Below the pieces are notes generated by a model. The model was not told the DNA's origin and searched no databases. It saw only the letters and a list, made by a program, of their open reading frames with translations. A stretch of 54,773 nucleotides of DNA from NCBI GenBank assembly GCA_025359215.1, contig JANYHE010000124.1, forward strand, positions 1 through 54,773. The letters are read 5' to 3'. The position numbers and the translations under genes were made by a program. Source of the DNA: Hyphomicrobiales bacterium. GTDB taxonomy: Bacteria; Pseudomonadota; Alphaproteobacteria; Rhizobiales; Aestuariivirgaceae. Position 1 is the stretch's first letter; every line of letters begins with the position of its first letter. Shown one piece after another: positions 29,453 through 37,672 of this stretch.

Positions 29453-30379
29453 CTATGTGAAGTTCAATTTCAGGTTTGAAAAAACCCCCGCCGGAACCAA
29501 CGCGCCGTGGTGGCCAACCACCAAACCGGCAACGCGATGCCCCAGCCTTGTGGCTGCTATTGTATCCAACTTCGCCATTCGGCCCACCAAATAACCAGCG
29601 TTGAAACTGTCGCCCGCACCAGTCGTGTCGATCACAGTGTTCATAGGCTCTGGTTTCACATTAAAAAGATCGCCGTTCACCAAACCCCAACTTGTGTTGG
29701 CACCGTCTTTGATAACAACTTCGTTGACTCCGTAGCCAGCAATTCTTTTGGCAGTGTCGGCGGGTGTGTTGTCCCCAAACATCATCTGTTCGTCCGCAAA
29801 GGTTGGCAGCGCAAATGTTGCCACCTTATAGCCCTGAATTGTGGCTTCTCTCATCTGCGCTGCTGATGACCACAATTTTGGACGGGCGTTTGAGTCAAAT
29901 GCAATGGTTGCTCCCGCAGCTTTTAATTGCGTTAGTTCATCCAGCAGAACGTGGCGGTGCTCAGATGATAAAATGGCGAGTGTAATTGCTGAAAAATAGA
30001 TGACGTTTGCGTTGGCAAGTGCGAGTGAGAAGGCACTTTCGTCTTCCGTCAAAAGTTTTGCAGCCGAATTGTTTCGCCAATAAGTGAAGCTGCGCTCTGC
30101 GCCAGTGAGGCTAATGAGATAAAGCCCCAAATTGCGATCTGTAATCCTGCTAACATATTTCGTGCCGATCGAATTCTTGTTGAGGAAATCAACGAGCCTA
30201 TCTGATAAAGGATCACCGCCCACAGCGGTCACATATTCAACTTCGAGAGCGTGCGCGTCAGCCAGAGCTCGCACATACCATGTGGTGTTCAGCGTATCTC
30301 CCCCAAAGGCCAAGCTGTAGAGTCCGTCTCTGGCCAATTGAAGTTCTGCCATGCATTCGCCAACACTTCTAAACTTCAT
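29453..30379 (-). CDS. kdgK: 2-keto-3-deoxygluconate kinase, PfkB family
   Basis: A 308-residue sugar kinase of the ribokinase/PfkB fold. It begins FRSVGECMAELQL and has LAFGGDTLNTTWYVRAL, the pattern of bacterial KdgK. The substrate lid follows, and the PfkB signature DTTGAGDSFNAGYLVGR (near 250, with the catalytic Asp) is intact. KdgK phosphorylates KDG to KDPG, which enters the Entner-Doudoroff pathway. It overlaps the upstream gntR gene by four bases, and the divergent genes encode two dehydrogenases that fit a hexonate or hexuronate route to KDG. A different PfkB substrate is possible but less likely in this context. Confidence 0.85.
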   Translation of the reverse strand: MKFRSVGECMAELQLARDGLYSLAFGGDTLNTTWYVRALADAHALEVEYVTAVGGDPLSDRLVDFLNKNSIGTKYVSRITDRNLGLYLISLTGAERSFTYWRNNSAAKLLTEDESAFSLALANANVIYFSAITLAILSSEHRHVLLDELTQLKAAGATIAFDSNARPKLWSSAAQMREATIQGYKVATFALPTFADEQMMFGDNTPADTAKRIAGYGVNEVVIKDGANTSWGLVNGDLFNVKPEPMNTVIDTTGAGDSFNAGYLVGRMAKLDTIAATRLGHRVAGLVVGHHGALVPAGVFSNLKLNFT

Positions 30380-31293
30380 AATCGGCCTGCTAAATTTAAT
30401 GCAGGCGATGTTCTGATCGACGCCAACAAAGTTTTTCTAGCCGAACTGAGATGAATTTTGCACGCCTGCTCAATTCGAAAGGGGTCTCGGCTAAGCAGTG
30501 CGCCAATATAATCCAAATGCTCTCCAACCGCTGCCTTATTGCGTTGCTTTTCGTCAACTTTGCTCCACAAATAATGGTAATGAAAGATCAATGAGATAAT
30601 ATCGTAGAAGTCCATAAAGAATCGATTTTTTGATGTGCTGTTCACGAGGCGATGAAAGCGCTCATCGAGGCTAGGGAAATCCCGAAACCGGGTGGGAATA
30701 TTTCTAAGCAAATCTCTATGTTCCCGTTCCAATGCTTTAAGTGCGGGCCAAACATGCGAAGTTTCTGGCAGGGTTTCGAAGGCAAGGGCAGAGCGCATTT
30801 CAAAAAGTTCTCGAACCTCAAAAAGCTCCAATGCAAACTCCTGTGTAAACCCTCTGATGATCCAACTGGAGTTCGGTTTCCTTTCGATAAGTCCAAACCG
30901 GCCAAACCGATTTAAATATTCTCGCACCGCACCCGTGGATACACCGAATTGCCTTGCCAGTTCGAGGCCATTGACAATATCGCCAGCCTTGCGATCACTT
31001 CGCATCATCCATTCCAAGAATTTTTTTTCAACTTGAATAGATGTTGCCACCGTTTCACTTTCCGGAAAAAAATCGCGGGGTTTTGGTAACCGTGAAATGG
31101 TCCAATTGCTGGCTGTCGCCTTAATAAAGCGCTTGCTTTTGAGTTCACTTAAAATTTTTCGCACTGTAGTTCTGCTGGTTCCGAGCTGGCCTGCCAGCAC
31201 ATTTTCGGAAGGCACATCAGTCTTCACACCCTGTGAAATGATATATTCAAGGGCTAAATTATAAGTTTTTTTGAAAACCGTTTCGCCCCGCAT
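30376..31293 (-). CDS. GntR-type regulator with two winged-helix segments and an FCD domain
   Basis: A 305-residue regulator longer than the usual 220-250. Residues 5-66 look like one GntR winged helix (SENVLAGQLGTSRTTVRKIL, ending FIKAT). Residues 88-148 look like a second (GLELARQFGVSTGAVREYL, ending SWIIRG). The rest (about 152-290) is an FCD ligand-binding domain with FEVRELFEMRSALAFE and histidines in DERFHRLV and EHLDYIGAL. FCD regulators respond to organic or sugar acids. GAGGGA precedes the ATG. It heads the minus-strand operon with kdgK and diverges from the dehydrogenase and transporter genes, which it most likely controls. Confidence 0.82.
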   Translation of the reverse strand: MRGETVFKKTYNLALEYIISQGVKTDVPSENVLAGQLGTSRTTVRKILSELKSKRFIKATASNWTISRLPKPRDFFPESETVATSIQVEKKFLEWMMRSDRKAGDIVNGLELARQFGVSTGAVREYLNRFGRFGLIERKPNSSWIIRGFTQEFALELFEVRELFEMRSALAFETLPETSHVWPALKALEREHRDLLRNIPTRFRDFPSLDERFHRLVNSTSKNRFFMDFYDIISLIFHYHYLWSKVDEKQRNKAAVGEHLDYIGALLSRDPFRIEQACKIHLSSARKTLLASIRTSPALNLAGRL

Positions 31294-31374
31294 TCAATTT
31301 CCCTCAAAAATCGATGTGTATTTTAATCTGCTTCTTTGTTGATAAAAAACAATTTGACACAACTATGTTCTACT

Positions 31375-31396
31375 TGTCTCTTATGCACAAGAGACA
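31375..31396. promoter_or_regulatory. 22-bp near-perfect palindrome, candidate operator
   Basis: Arms TGTCTCTT (31375-31382) and AAGAGACA (31389-31396) are perfect inverted repeats. The centre is TGCA, so only one central pair (31383/31388) is mismatched. It lies in the 215-bp gap between the divergent gntR and dehydrogenase genes, where an operator for the GntR protein would be expected. Confidence 0.55.
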
Positions 31397-31508
31397 GCAA
31401 GTCTCAACAGGCGGTAAAAACAGGAAGAATGATTGTTGTGGATGGGAACCTCAAAATAGCCTTCCGAGATCATGTTCGAATGAAGCAGACTGTCATGGCG
31501 TCAACACC

Positions 31509-32534
31509 ATGAGTTTCACAATGAAAGCTGTTGTTTGCGATAGTCCTCATCGCATAAGGCTTCAGGACCAACCACGCCCACAGCGTGGTCAGGGTGAAGT
31601 GTTGGTGAAAATTTCTCGTGTCGGCATTTGCGGCACGGACTATCATATCTATGAAGGGCTTCATCCGTTTCTTGAATATCCGCGTGTTATGGGACACGAA
31701 CTTTCTGCAATCATTGTAGACAGCGATTCATCATCAAACTTCAAGGTTGGGCAATTGGTTGTAATAAATCCCTATCTTGCTTGCGGCACCTGCCATGCCT
31801 GCAGTCTTGGCAAGCCGAACTGTTGTATGAAAATTCAGGTCTTGGGTGTCCACCGTGATGGTGGCATGTGCGAGTATCTGGTTTTGCCGGAATCAAACGT
31901 TTTAACCGCAGATGGCTTGTCTGCGGATGCCGCTGCTTGCGTTGAGTTTTTGGCGATCGGTGCCCATGCCGTTCGCCGCAGCGGCATGAAATTAGGTGCG
32001 CAGGTTTTGGTCGTGGGTGCTGGTCCCATCGGCCTCGGTGCCGCACTTTTTGCGCTGATTGCGGGCGGAAATGTGACGATCATGGACCGTGACGACTTGC
32101 GCCTTGAGTTGGCGGGGGCCACGGCAGGCATTGAAAACACAATTGTTGCGAATGAGGATGCCGACGATCAGGTTTTACGCGCAACCAACGACAATGGCTT
32201 CGACATCGTTTTCGACGCGACCGGCAACAGAACTTCGATGGAAAGAAATTTCAAATATGTTGCCCATGGCGGAAGTTATGTCTTGGTTGGTTTGGTGAAA
32301 GAAGCAATCTCTTTTTTTGATCCAGATTTCCACAAACGAGAAATGACATTATTGGCCAGCCGAAATGCGACAGCGCAAGATTTCGAACATGTGATCTCTT
32401 CTATCAAGTTGGGAAAAATACCAATTTCAAAATTGATTACCCACCGCACAAGTTTGGACAATGCCTCTGCGATGTTACCAATTTGGGCGCATGACAAGAA
32501 TGGCCTGATCAAAGCGATGATTGAGATCGAATAA
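31509..32534 (+). CDS. Zinc-dependent alcohol dehydrogenase, hexonate 5-dehydrogenase-like
   Basis: A 341-residue medium-chain dehydrogenase. Catalytic zinc ligands are in GICGTDYH and MGHELS; structural zinc cysteines are in CGTCHACSLGKPNCC. The NAD-binding loop is VVGAGPIGLGAALFALIAGG. It most resembles the L-idonate/L-galactonate/L-gulonate 5-dehydrogenase and sorbitol dehydrogenase group. The start is chosen at 31509 for normal length; an open frame continues back to 31314 but crosses the palindromic operator and has no family similarity. No clear ribosome site is seen before either start (31509 or the ATG at 31521). It is first in a plus-strand operon with a mannonate/tagaturonate reductase-like gene and an ABC importer. 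Confidence 0.83.
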   Translation: MSFTMKAVVCDSPHRIRLQDQPRPQRGQGEVLVKISRVGICGTDYHIYEGLHPFLEYPRVMGHELSAIIVDSDSSSNFKVGQLVVINPYLACGTCHACSLGKPNCCMKIQVLGVHRDGGMCEYLVLPESNVLTADGLSADAAACVEFLAIGAHAVRRSGMKLGAQVLVVGAGPIGLGAALFALIAGGNVTIMDRDDLRLELAGATAGIENTIVANEDADDQVLRATNDNGFDIVFDATGNRTSMERNFKYVAHGGSYVLVGLVKEAISFFDPDFHKREMTLLASRNATAQDFEHVISSIKLGKIPISKLITHRTSLDNASAMLPIWAHDKNGLIKAMIEIE

Positions 32535-32535
32535 T

Positions 32536-33669
32536 ATGACCAATCGCATTCTTCAATTTGGCACCAGCAGGTTTTTACAAGCCCATGCTGATTTATTTGT
32601 GCATGAAGCCCGCTGTGAGGGCCAAGATATTGGACCAATTACGGTTGTAAAAACCACACTTGGAAATGCGCGAGGGGGCCGAATAGCGGCATTCGGCTCG
32701 CCAGCCGGATTTCCTGTTCGCTTGAAGGGTTATAAATCTGGTCAGTTGATTGATGAAACAACGCAAGTCACCAGCGTCTGTCGCGCCATTGATGCCAATG
32801 TTGAGTGGAGCACTCTTCAATCGATTTTTGCGGAAGAAACAGAAATCGTCATATCGAATGTGGGTGAGACGGGCTATGATCTGGTGGGAACAGAACAGGC
32901 CGTTTGGGGCTCATCAAACACAGCGCCTCAAAGCTTCCCATTAAAACTGCTCTCATTGCTTTTCTATCGGTATGAAAAAGGTGGCAAGCCGCTTTTAATT
33001 CTTCCCTGTGAACTTGTAAGCAATAATGGCCGCGTGTTGCGCGCACTTTTTTTGAAAATTTCACATGACTCCCAAGCAAGCAAAGGTTTCACGCAATGGC
33101 TGGAAGAGGCAGTAATTTTTTGTGACACCCTCGTGGACCGCATTGTTTCCGAAGCGATTGATCCGGTTGGCGCAATTGGTGAACCCTATGGCTTGTGGGC
33201 GATCAAACGGGAACCCAAACTTGTTGAACCTTTGCAACATCCCTGCATTGTCTACACAGATGACTTAGAACCTTATTTGCGTCTCAAATTGCACATTCTC
33301 AATCTTGGGCACACATTTCTTGCAGAAATTTGGAAGACTGAAAATAGGCCCGAGCCGGAAACCGTTCGCGAGATTCTGCAGGATGCAACGGTAAAGCGAC
33401 GCTTGATGACACTTTATCATGATGAAGTTATTCCAGGTTTTGTAGCCCGCCATTTGGGTGAGCAGGCTGTTGCTTATGTAAAAATTACTATGGAACGCTT
33501 TGAGAATCCGTTTCTGAACCATCGGATGAGTGATATCGCGCAAAATCATCGTTACAAAATCGAGCGCCGCATGATTGATTTCATGCGCTGGGTGCGAAAT
33601 GTGAATTCCAATTTGAACTTTACGTCGCTCGAAGCCATCGTGGCTGCGGTTGGTGATGGAGTTGAATAA
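32536..33669 (+). CDS. Mannitol dehydrogenase-family oxidoreductase (mannonate/tagaturonate reductase-like)
   Basis: A 377-residue long-chain polyol dehydrogenase. It begins RILQFGTSRFLQAHADLF, with the NAD-binding start typical of UxaB/UxuB-like proteins. The catalytic signature K-x4-N-x2-H appears as KLHILNLGH (near 256). UxaB reduces D-tagaturonate to D-altronate and UxuB reduces D-fructuronate to D-mannonate; sequence alone does not decide between them. It starts one base after the dehydrogenase stop, so the two are coupled: oxidation of a hexonate at C5 by the first enzyme and reduction by this one would epimerise the acid. No mannonate or altronate dehydratase is present in the window. 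Confidence 0.85.
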   Translation: MTNRILQFGTSRFLQAHADLFVHEARCEGQDIGPITVVKTTLGNARGGRIAAFGSPAGFPVRLKGYKSGQLIDETTQVTSVCRAIDANVEWSTLQSIFAEETEIVISNVGETGYDLVGTEQAVWGSSNTAPQSFPLKLLSLLFYRYEKGGKPLLILPCELVSNNGRVLRALFLKISHDSQASKGFTQWLEEAVIFCDTLVDRIVSEAIDPVGAIGEPYGLWAIKREPKLVEPLQHPCIVYTDDLEPYLRLKLHILNLGHTFLAEIWKTENRPEPETVREILQDATVKRRLMTLYHDEVIPGFVARHLGEQAVAYVKITMERFENPFLNHRMSDIAQNHRYKIERRMIDFMRWVRNVNSNLNFTSLEAIVAAVGDGVE

Positions 33670-33841
33670 ATAAAGTTGTCGAAAAATAAGTTTTGTGCAA
33701 GTTTGTTTTTTGAGAACCACTGGCTCGAAGAAGCCGGGAACGTCGTGAACGAAAAGACGGTGCAAAAAATTGCGCTGGTAGATCGGGAACAACAGGCAAG
33801 GCAGCCCCTGTGAGTGCTGCTACATTTGGGAGGATACAATT

Positions 33842-35317
33842 ATGTCTTTACGGAAAATTGTGACCGGATTGGCTCTTGCAGGAGTCGCAACATGCGGACT
33901 TGCTGCTTCGGCCTTTGCTGGAGAATTTGATGGTGTAACCGTCAACATCCTAACACGTCCAGGCCCTGTTATTGCTGGCCCGCTCAAATCACGTGGTGTT
34001 GATTTTGAAAAAGCAACAGGCGCCAAAATTGTCGTTACTGAAGTTCCATTCGCGGAAATTTTCCCGAAGGTGCAGAATGACTGGTCCACAGGCACAAACT
34101 CAATCGACGCAGCGGTTTTCGCTGCTGGTTGGGGTGTTGAATTAGACTCCGCCGGCCTTCTCGAAGATCTCGATCCTTATGTAGCCAAAGACACCAAGAT
34201 CGATACTGCCGATATCGCTCCCTATTTCCGCGATTTCGGAATGAAGATTGGCGGCAAATTCAAGCTTATACAGCTCGATGGCGACTTCCAAATGGTTTAC
34301 TATCGCAAGGACGTGCTTGAAAAAGCTGGCCTGCAACCACCTAAGACTTGGGAAGACTATATTGCTGTCGCCAAAGCCATAAATGGCCAAGACATGAACG
34401 GAGACGGCAAACCAGACTATGGTTCTTGCATTTTCAAGAAACGCAATGCCCAGTCTTATTTTGCCATCCAAACAATCGCAGCACCCATCGTGCAAACTCA
34501 AGGCACTGCGCAAGGCTTCCACTTTGATAACGCTACAATGAAGCCCATCATCAACAATGATGGTTGGAAGAAAGCCTTTGAACTCTACAAGGAAACCACA
34601 AAATATGGTCCGCCTGAAGAGTTGAACATGGACATCGGCGACACCCGTGGCCTGTTCAAGGATGGTCGCTGTGGCCTGCTTATCGAATGGGGCGATCCTG
34701 GCACATTGCAGCTCGATCCTGATGCAGCCAAAGTCAAAAACTTGATTTTTGCTGTTGGCGCAGTGGGCTCCAAAGAAGTGTTGGACCGCAAAACTGGCAA
34801 GCTGGTTCCCGTGTCTAAGGAAAGCGCTCCTTTCGCAGTTGATGGCATAAATTATGCGCCATTCTCGGCCTTCGGTGGCTGGGCTGGTGCGATTAATGCG
34901 AAGGCTGACCAAAAGAAGAAGGATGCAGCTTATGCATTCCTGTCTTACATGAATCAGTCTGCGCAATCGAGCGTCGATGTCACCATCGGTGCAACGGGCT
35001 ATAACCCTTACCGTCTGTCGCAGCTCAAGAGCACAGACTTCTGGGTGAAGGCGGGCATGTCGGAAGACCTGGCCAAAAACTATATGGGTGCCATTAACGG
35101 AGCCATCAATAATCCAAACATGGCTTCGGATATGAAAATCCCGGGCGCTCAGAAGTATACATCAGTGGTCCTGGATACAGAACTCGCTCGCTATATGGCT
35201 GGCGAAATCACTGTTGATGAAGCGTTGAAGAATATTGAAGCGGGCTGGGAAAAAGTTACCGATGATTTCGGCCGTGACAGCCAAATTGCCGCTCAAGCTT
35301 TGGCACTTGGAAAATAG
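33842..35317 (+). CDS. ABC transporter sugar-binding protein, CUT1 (system 1)
   Basis: A 491-residue periplasmic binding protein of family 1. It has a signal peptide (LALAGVATCGLAASAFA), then a mature region with TGAKIVVTEVPFAEIFPKVQ, YYRKDVLEKAGLQPPKTWED, NMDIGDTRGLFKDGRCGLLI and the C-terminal FSAFGGWAGAINAKAD and DAAYAFLSYMNQS. GGGAGGATACAATT precedes the ATG. A 172-bp gap after the reductase gene may contain its own promoter. It is followed by two permeases and an ATPase, a complete importer. The neighbouring enzymes point to a sugar acid or its oligomer as substrate (inference). Confidence 0.92.
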   Translation: MSLRKIVTGLALAGVATCGLAASAFAGEFDGVTVNILTRPGPVIAGPLKSRGVDFEKATGAKIVVTEVPFAEIFPKVQNDWSTGTNSIDAAVFAAGWGVELDSAGLLEDLDPYVAKDTKIDTADIAPYFRDFGMKIGGKFKLIQLDGDFQMVYYRKDVLEKAGLQPPKTWEDYIAVAKAINGQDMNGDGKPDYGSCIFKKRNAQSYFAIQTIAAPIVQTQGTAQGFHFDNATMKPIINNDGWKKAFELYKETTKYGPPEELNMDIGDTRGLFKDGRCGLLIEWGDPGTLQLDPDAAKVKNLIFAVGAVGSKEVLDRKTGKLVPVSKESAPFAVDGINYAPFSAFGGWAGAINAKADQKKKDAAYAFLSYMNQSAQSSVDVTIGATGYNPYRLSQLKSTDFWVKAGMSEDLAKNYMGAINGAINNPNMASDMKIPGAQKYTSVVLDTELARYMAGEITVDEALKNIEAGWEKVTDDFGRDSQIAAQALALGK

Positions 35318-35328
35318 GCTCCAAAGCA

Positions 35329-36486
35329 ATGTCTCACGTTCGTGATGCAAACCAGCCGGGGGAAACCCCGGCTGGACTTACACCTCAGCAAAGTTGGGCA
35401 GAATGGATTGATCGTCATTCGCGCACATTTTTTATTGCGCCGGCCGTATCTCTGATTCTGATATTTGCTATATTCCCAACATTTTATTCCATTGTTTTCG
35501 CATTGAGCAGGGTGAAATTCTCGCCCACAGGTTTGAAATTCCGCTTCGTGTGGTTTGATAATTTTACGTCCGAATTCACCGGCAGCGAACAAGATCATTT
35601 TCTCGGCCGCCTTGAGGGTATGAGTATTTTTGGTTGGCTGTTTTTTGTTGCAATGATTGGTGCAGTGCTGTGGTGGCTTTATCGTTCTAAACAAAATGGG
35701 TCGTCATGGATCGGTATGATCGGGCGATTGATTTCTGCTTCCATGGCCCTGTTTGTGGCTTATTTGCTCAGCAACACTTTGTTTTCCGGCCATCAATGGG
35801 GCACACTGCTGACCACGCTTTTTTATGTGATTGTGGGCTGCACTTTGCAGTTCATAATCGGAACGGGTTTGGCGTTTCTCTGTTCGCAACCGATTTCTGG
35901 CAAGAACTTTTTCCGTGTTCTGTTTTTCATTCCTTTGATGATCACCCCACTGGGCGTTGGTTATGCCTTCAAAATGGTGCTCGACATCACTAAAGGTCCA
36001 CTGCAGCCTTTGTGGGATGCTATTGGATGGCAAAATTGGGCATGGTCCACCGATGCTTGGGCGGCGCGCTGGTTTGTCATCGTTGGCGATTCTTGGCAGT
36101 GGATTCCATTCATCTTCATCATCATGCTGGCAGCCCTTGAAAACGTTCCGCGCGATCATGTTGAAGCCGCACAAGTCGATGGGGCTTCCAGCATCCAGAT
36201 TTTCCGTGAAATCACGTGGCCACAAATTGTGCCAGTCGCTGTGACGGTGATTTTAATCCGCATGATTGAAGCTTTCAAGATCGTCGATCTCCCAAACATC
36301 ATGACATCGGGCGGCCCCGGCATTGCCACTGAATCGATGACCTTGCATTCCTATTTCGTTTGGCGTGCTAACGACATGGGATCATCAGCAGCAGTGGCTT
36401 ATCTGCTGCTCATCTTGTCGGTAGTCGTGTGTTCGTCATTTTTCAACTACGTGGTTCTCGGTCAATTGCGGAAGGCCCACAAATGA
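35329..36486 (+). CDS. ABC transporter permease, MalF-type (system 1)
   Basis: A 385-residue inner-membrane permease with a proline-rich cytoplasmic start and about seven or eight helices. The EAA loop that docks on the ATPase is VEAAQVDGASSIQIFREITWP (first 20 residues canonical EAA..DGA pattern), near residue 285. An additional helical segment near 100-140 (FGWLFFVAMIGAVLWWLY and SMALFVAYLLSN) precedes the conserved core, as in larger MalF-like proteins. It starts 11 bases after the binding-protein gene and overlaps the next permease by four bases. Confidence 0.92.
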   Translation: MSHVRDANQPGETPAGLTPQQSWAEWIDRHSRTFFIAPAVSLILIFAIFPTFYSIVFALSRVKFSPTGLKFRFVWFDNFTSEFTGSEQDHFLGRLEGMSIFGWLFFVAMIGAVLWWLYRSKQNGSSWIGMIGRLISASMALFVAYLLSNTLFSGHQWGTLLTTLFYVIVGCTLQFIIGTGLAFLCSQPISGKNFFRVLFFIPLMITPLGVGYAFKMVLDITKGPLQPLWDAIGWQNWAWSTDAWAARWFVIVGDSWQWIPFIFIIMLAALENVPRDHVEAAQVDGASSIQIFREITWPQIVPVAVTVILIRMIEAFKIVDLPNIMTSGGPGIATESMTLHSYFVWRANDMGSSAAVAYLLLILSVVVCSSFFNYVVLGQLRKAHK

Positions 36487-37667
36487 GCGACACGTCCTTT
36501 AAATTTGAGAAATCAAACCGCGGCCTGATGGAACGGCTGTTTGAGGCACCTGCGATTGGCAAGATGTCTCCAGTTGCAAAAATTGTTGCTTATAGCATTT
36601 TGATATTCTGGTCGGTCTATGTGATTTTCCCAATCTATTGGGTGGTGATCACCGCATTCAAAGATGCAACAACCGTAAACGGCGGACCATTTTATATTCC
36701 CTTTGTCGATTTTCAGCCCAATCTAGATGCATGGCGCACCATGCTCTCGGCTGATCCATTTTGCGATGGCTATGCCATTTTCAGGCAATTTGGCTTGCTT
36801 GCGTATAATGCCTTCGCATTTGTAGTCTCGCCCGTGGTGAGATTAGCGCCCATGGAGCCACAGATTTGCAAAGTCTATCTGGCCTTTACCAACTCTGTTG
36901 TCATCGGGCTCGTTTCAACACTTCTCTGCGTCACCATTGGCAGCATGGCCGCTTATGCATTAGCGCGCATCGAATACAAACCAAAGTTTGGCAACATTGT
37001 TATGTTCGTAATTTTAACGCTGATGGTGATCTTGGTCACAAGCTATGTCGGCATCCGGTGGTATGTAACGTCCGCCATTGCGTTGGCGTTGTTCTTTCTT
37101 CTGGCGCGCAGTTTTGGCAAACGCTTCACCGCAAAGCTCGGCAATAACGATATTCTGTTTTGGATTATTTCCCAGCGCATCTTACCGCCAATCGTGGTGA
37201 TCATTCCGGTTTATATGATGTTCCAAGCCGTCAGCTTGCTGGACACGCATTTGGGCCTGATCATCATTTATGCGGTTGCCAACTTGCCCATTGTGGTGTG
37301 GTTGATGCATGATTTCTTTGCGGGGCTTCCCATTGAACTGGAAGAATCCGCCCAGCTGGATGGTGCCACCCGCTTTGGAATTTTTTGGGATATTGTTCTG
37401 CCACTCACACGGCCTGGTCTTGCAGCGGTGACGTTGCTTACTTTGATTTTGAACTGGAACGAATATCTTTTCGCCGTCTTTCTCACCACATCAAAGGCCA
37501 TCACCATGCCGATTATGGTTGCCGCAAAAAATGCCGGCGAACGTGGCACGCTGTGGTGGGAGATGTGTGCGGTCATCGTGGTGATGATTATTCCGGTGAT
37601 TTTAGCTGCAATTGTCCTGCAAAGATTTATAGCCAAGGGCGTGCTCCTTGGCGCTGTCAAAGGTTAA
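36483..37667 (+). CDS. ABC transporter permease, MalG-type (system 1)
   Basis: A 394-residue permease, long for MalG types (about 280). It has the conserved VIFPIYWVVITAFKDATT start and an EAA loop EESAQLDGATRFGIFWDIVL near residue 285. Extra sequence between the first helix and the core adds hydrophobic stretches (NIVMFVILTLMVILVTSYV and SAIALALFFLLARSF), so the core is split by an insertion. The ATG overlaps the stop of the previous gene (ATGA). Confidence 0.9.
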   Translation: MSDTSFKFEKSNRGLMERLFEAPAIGKMSPVAKIVAYSILIFWSVYVIFPIYWVVITAFKDATTVNGGPFYIPFVDFQPNLDAWRTMLSADPFCDGYAIFRQFGLLAYNAFAFVVSPVVRLAPMEPQICKVYLAFTNSVVIGLVSTLLCVTIGSMAAYALARIEYKPKFGNIVMFVILTLMVILVTSYVGIRWYVTSAIALALFFLLARSFGKRFTAKLGNNDILFWIISQRILPPIVVIIPVYMMFQAVSLLDTHLGLIIIYAVANLPIVVWLMHDFFAGLPIELEESAQLDGATRFGIFWDIVLPLTRPGLAAVTLLTLILNWNEYLFAVFLTTSKAITMPIMVAAKNAGERGTLWWEMCAVIVVMIIPVILAAIVLQRFIAKGVLLGAVKG

Positions 37668-37672
37668 AGCTC

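Noticed and set aside
31314-31508. 65-codon N-terminal extension of the zinc dehydrogenase
   Set aside because: It covers the palindromic operator, has no family similarity, and would make the protein much longer than relatives.
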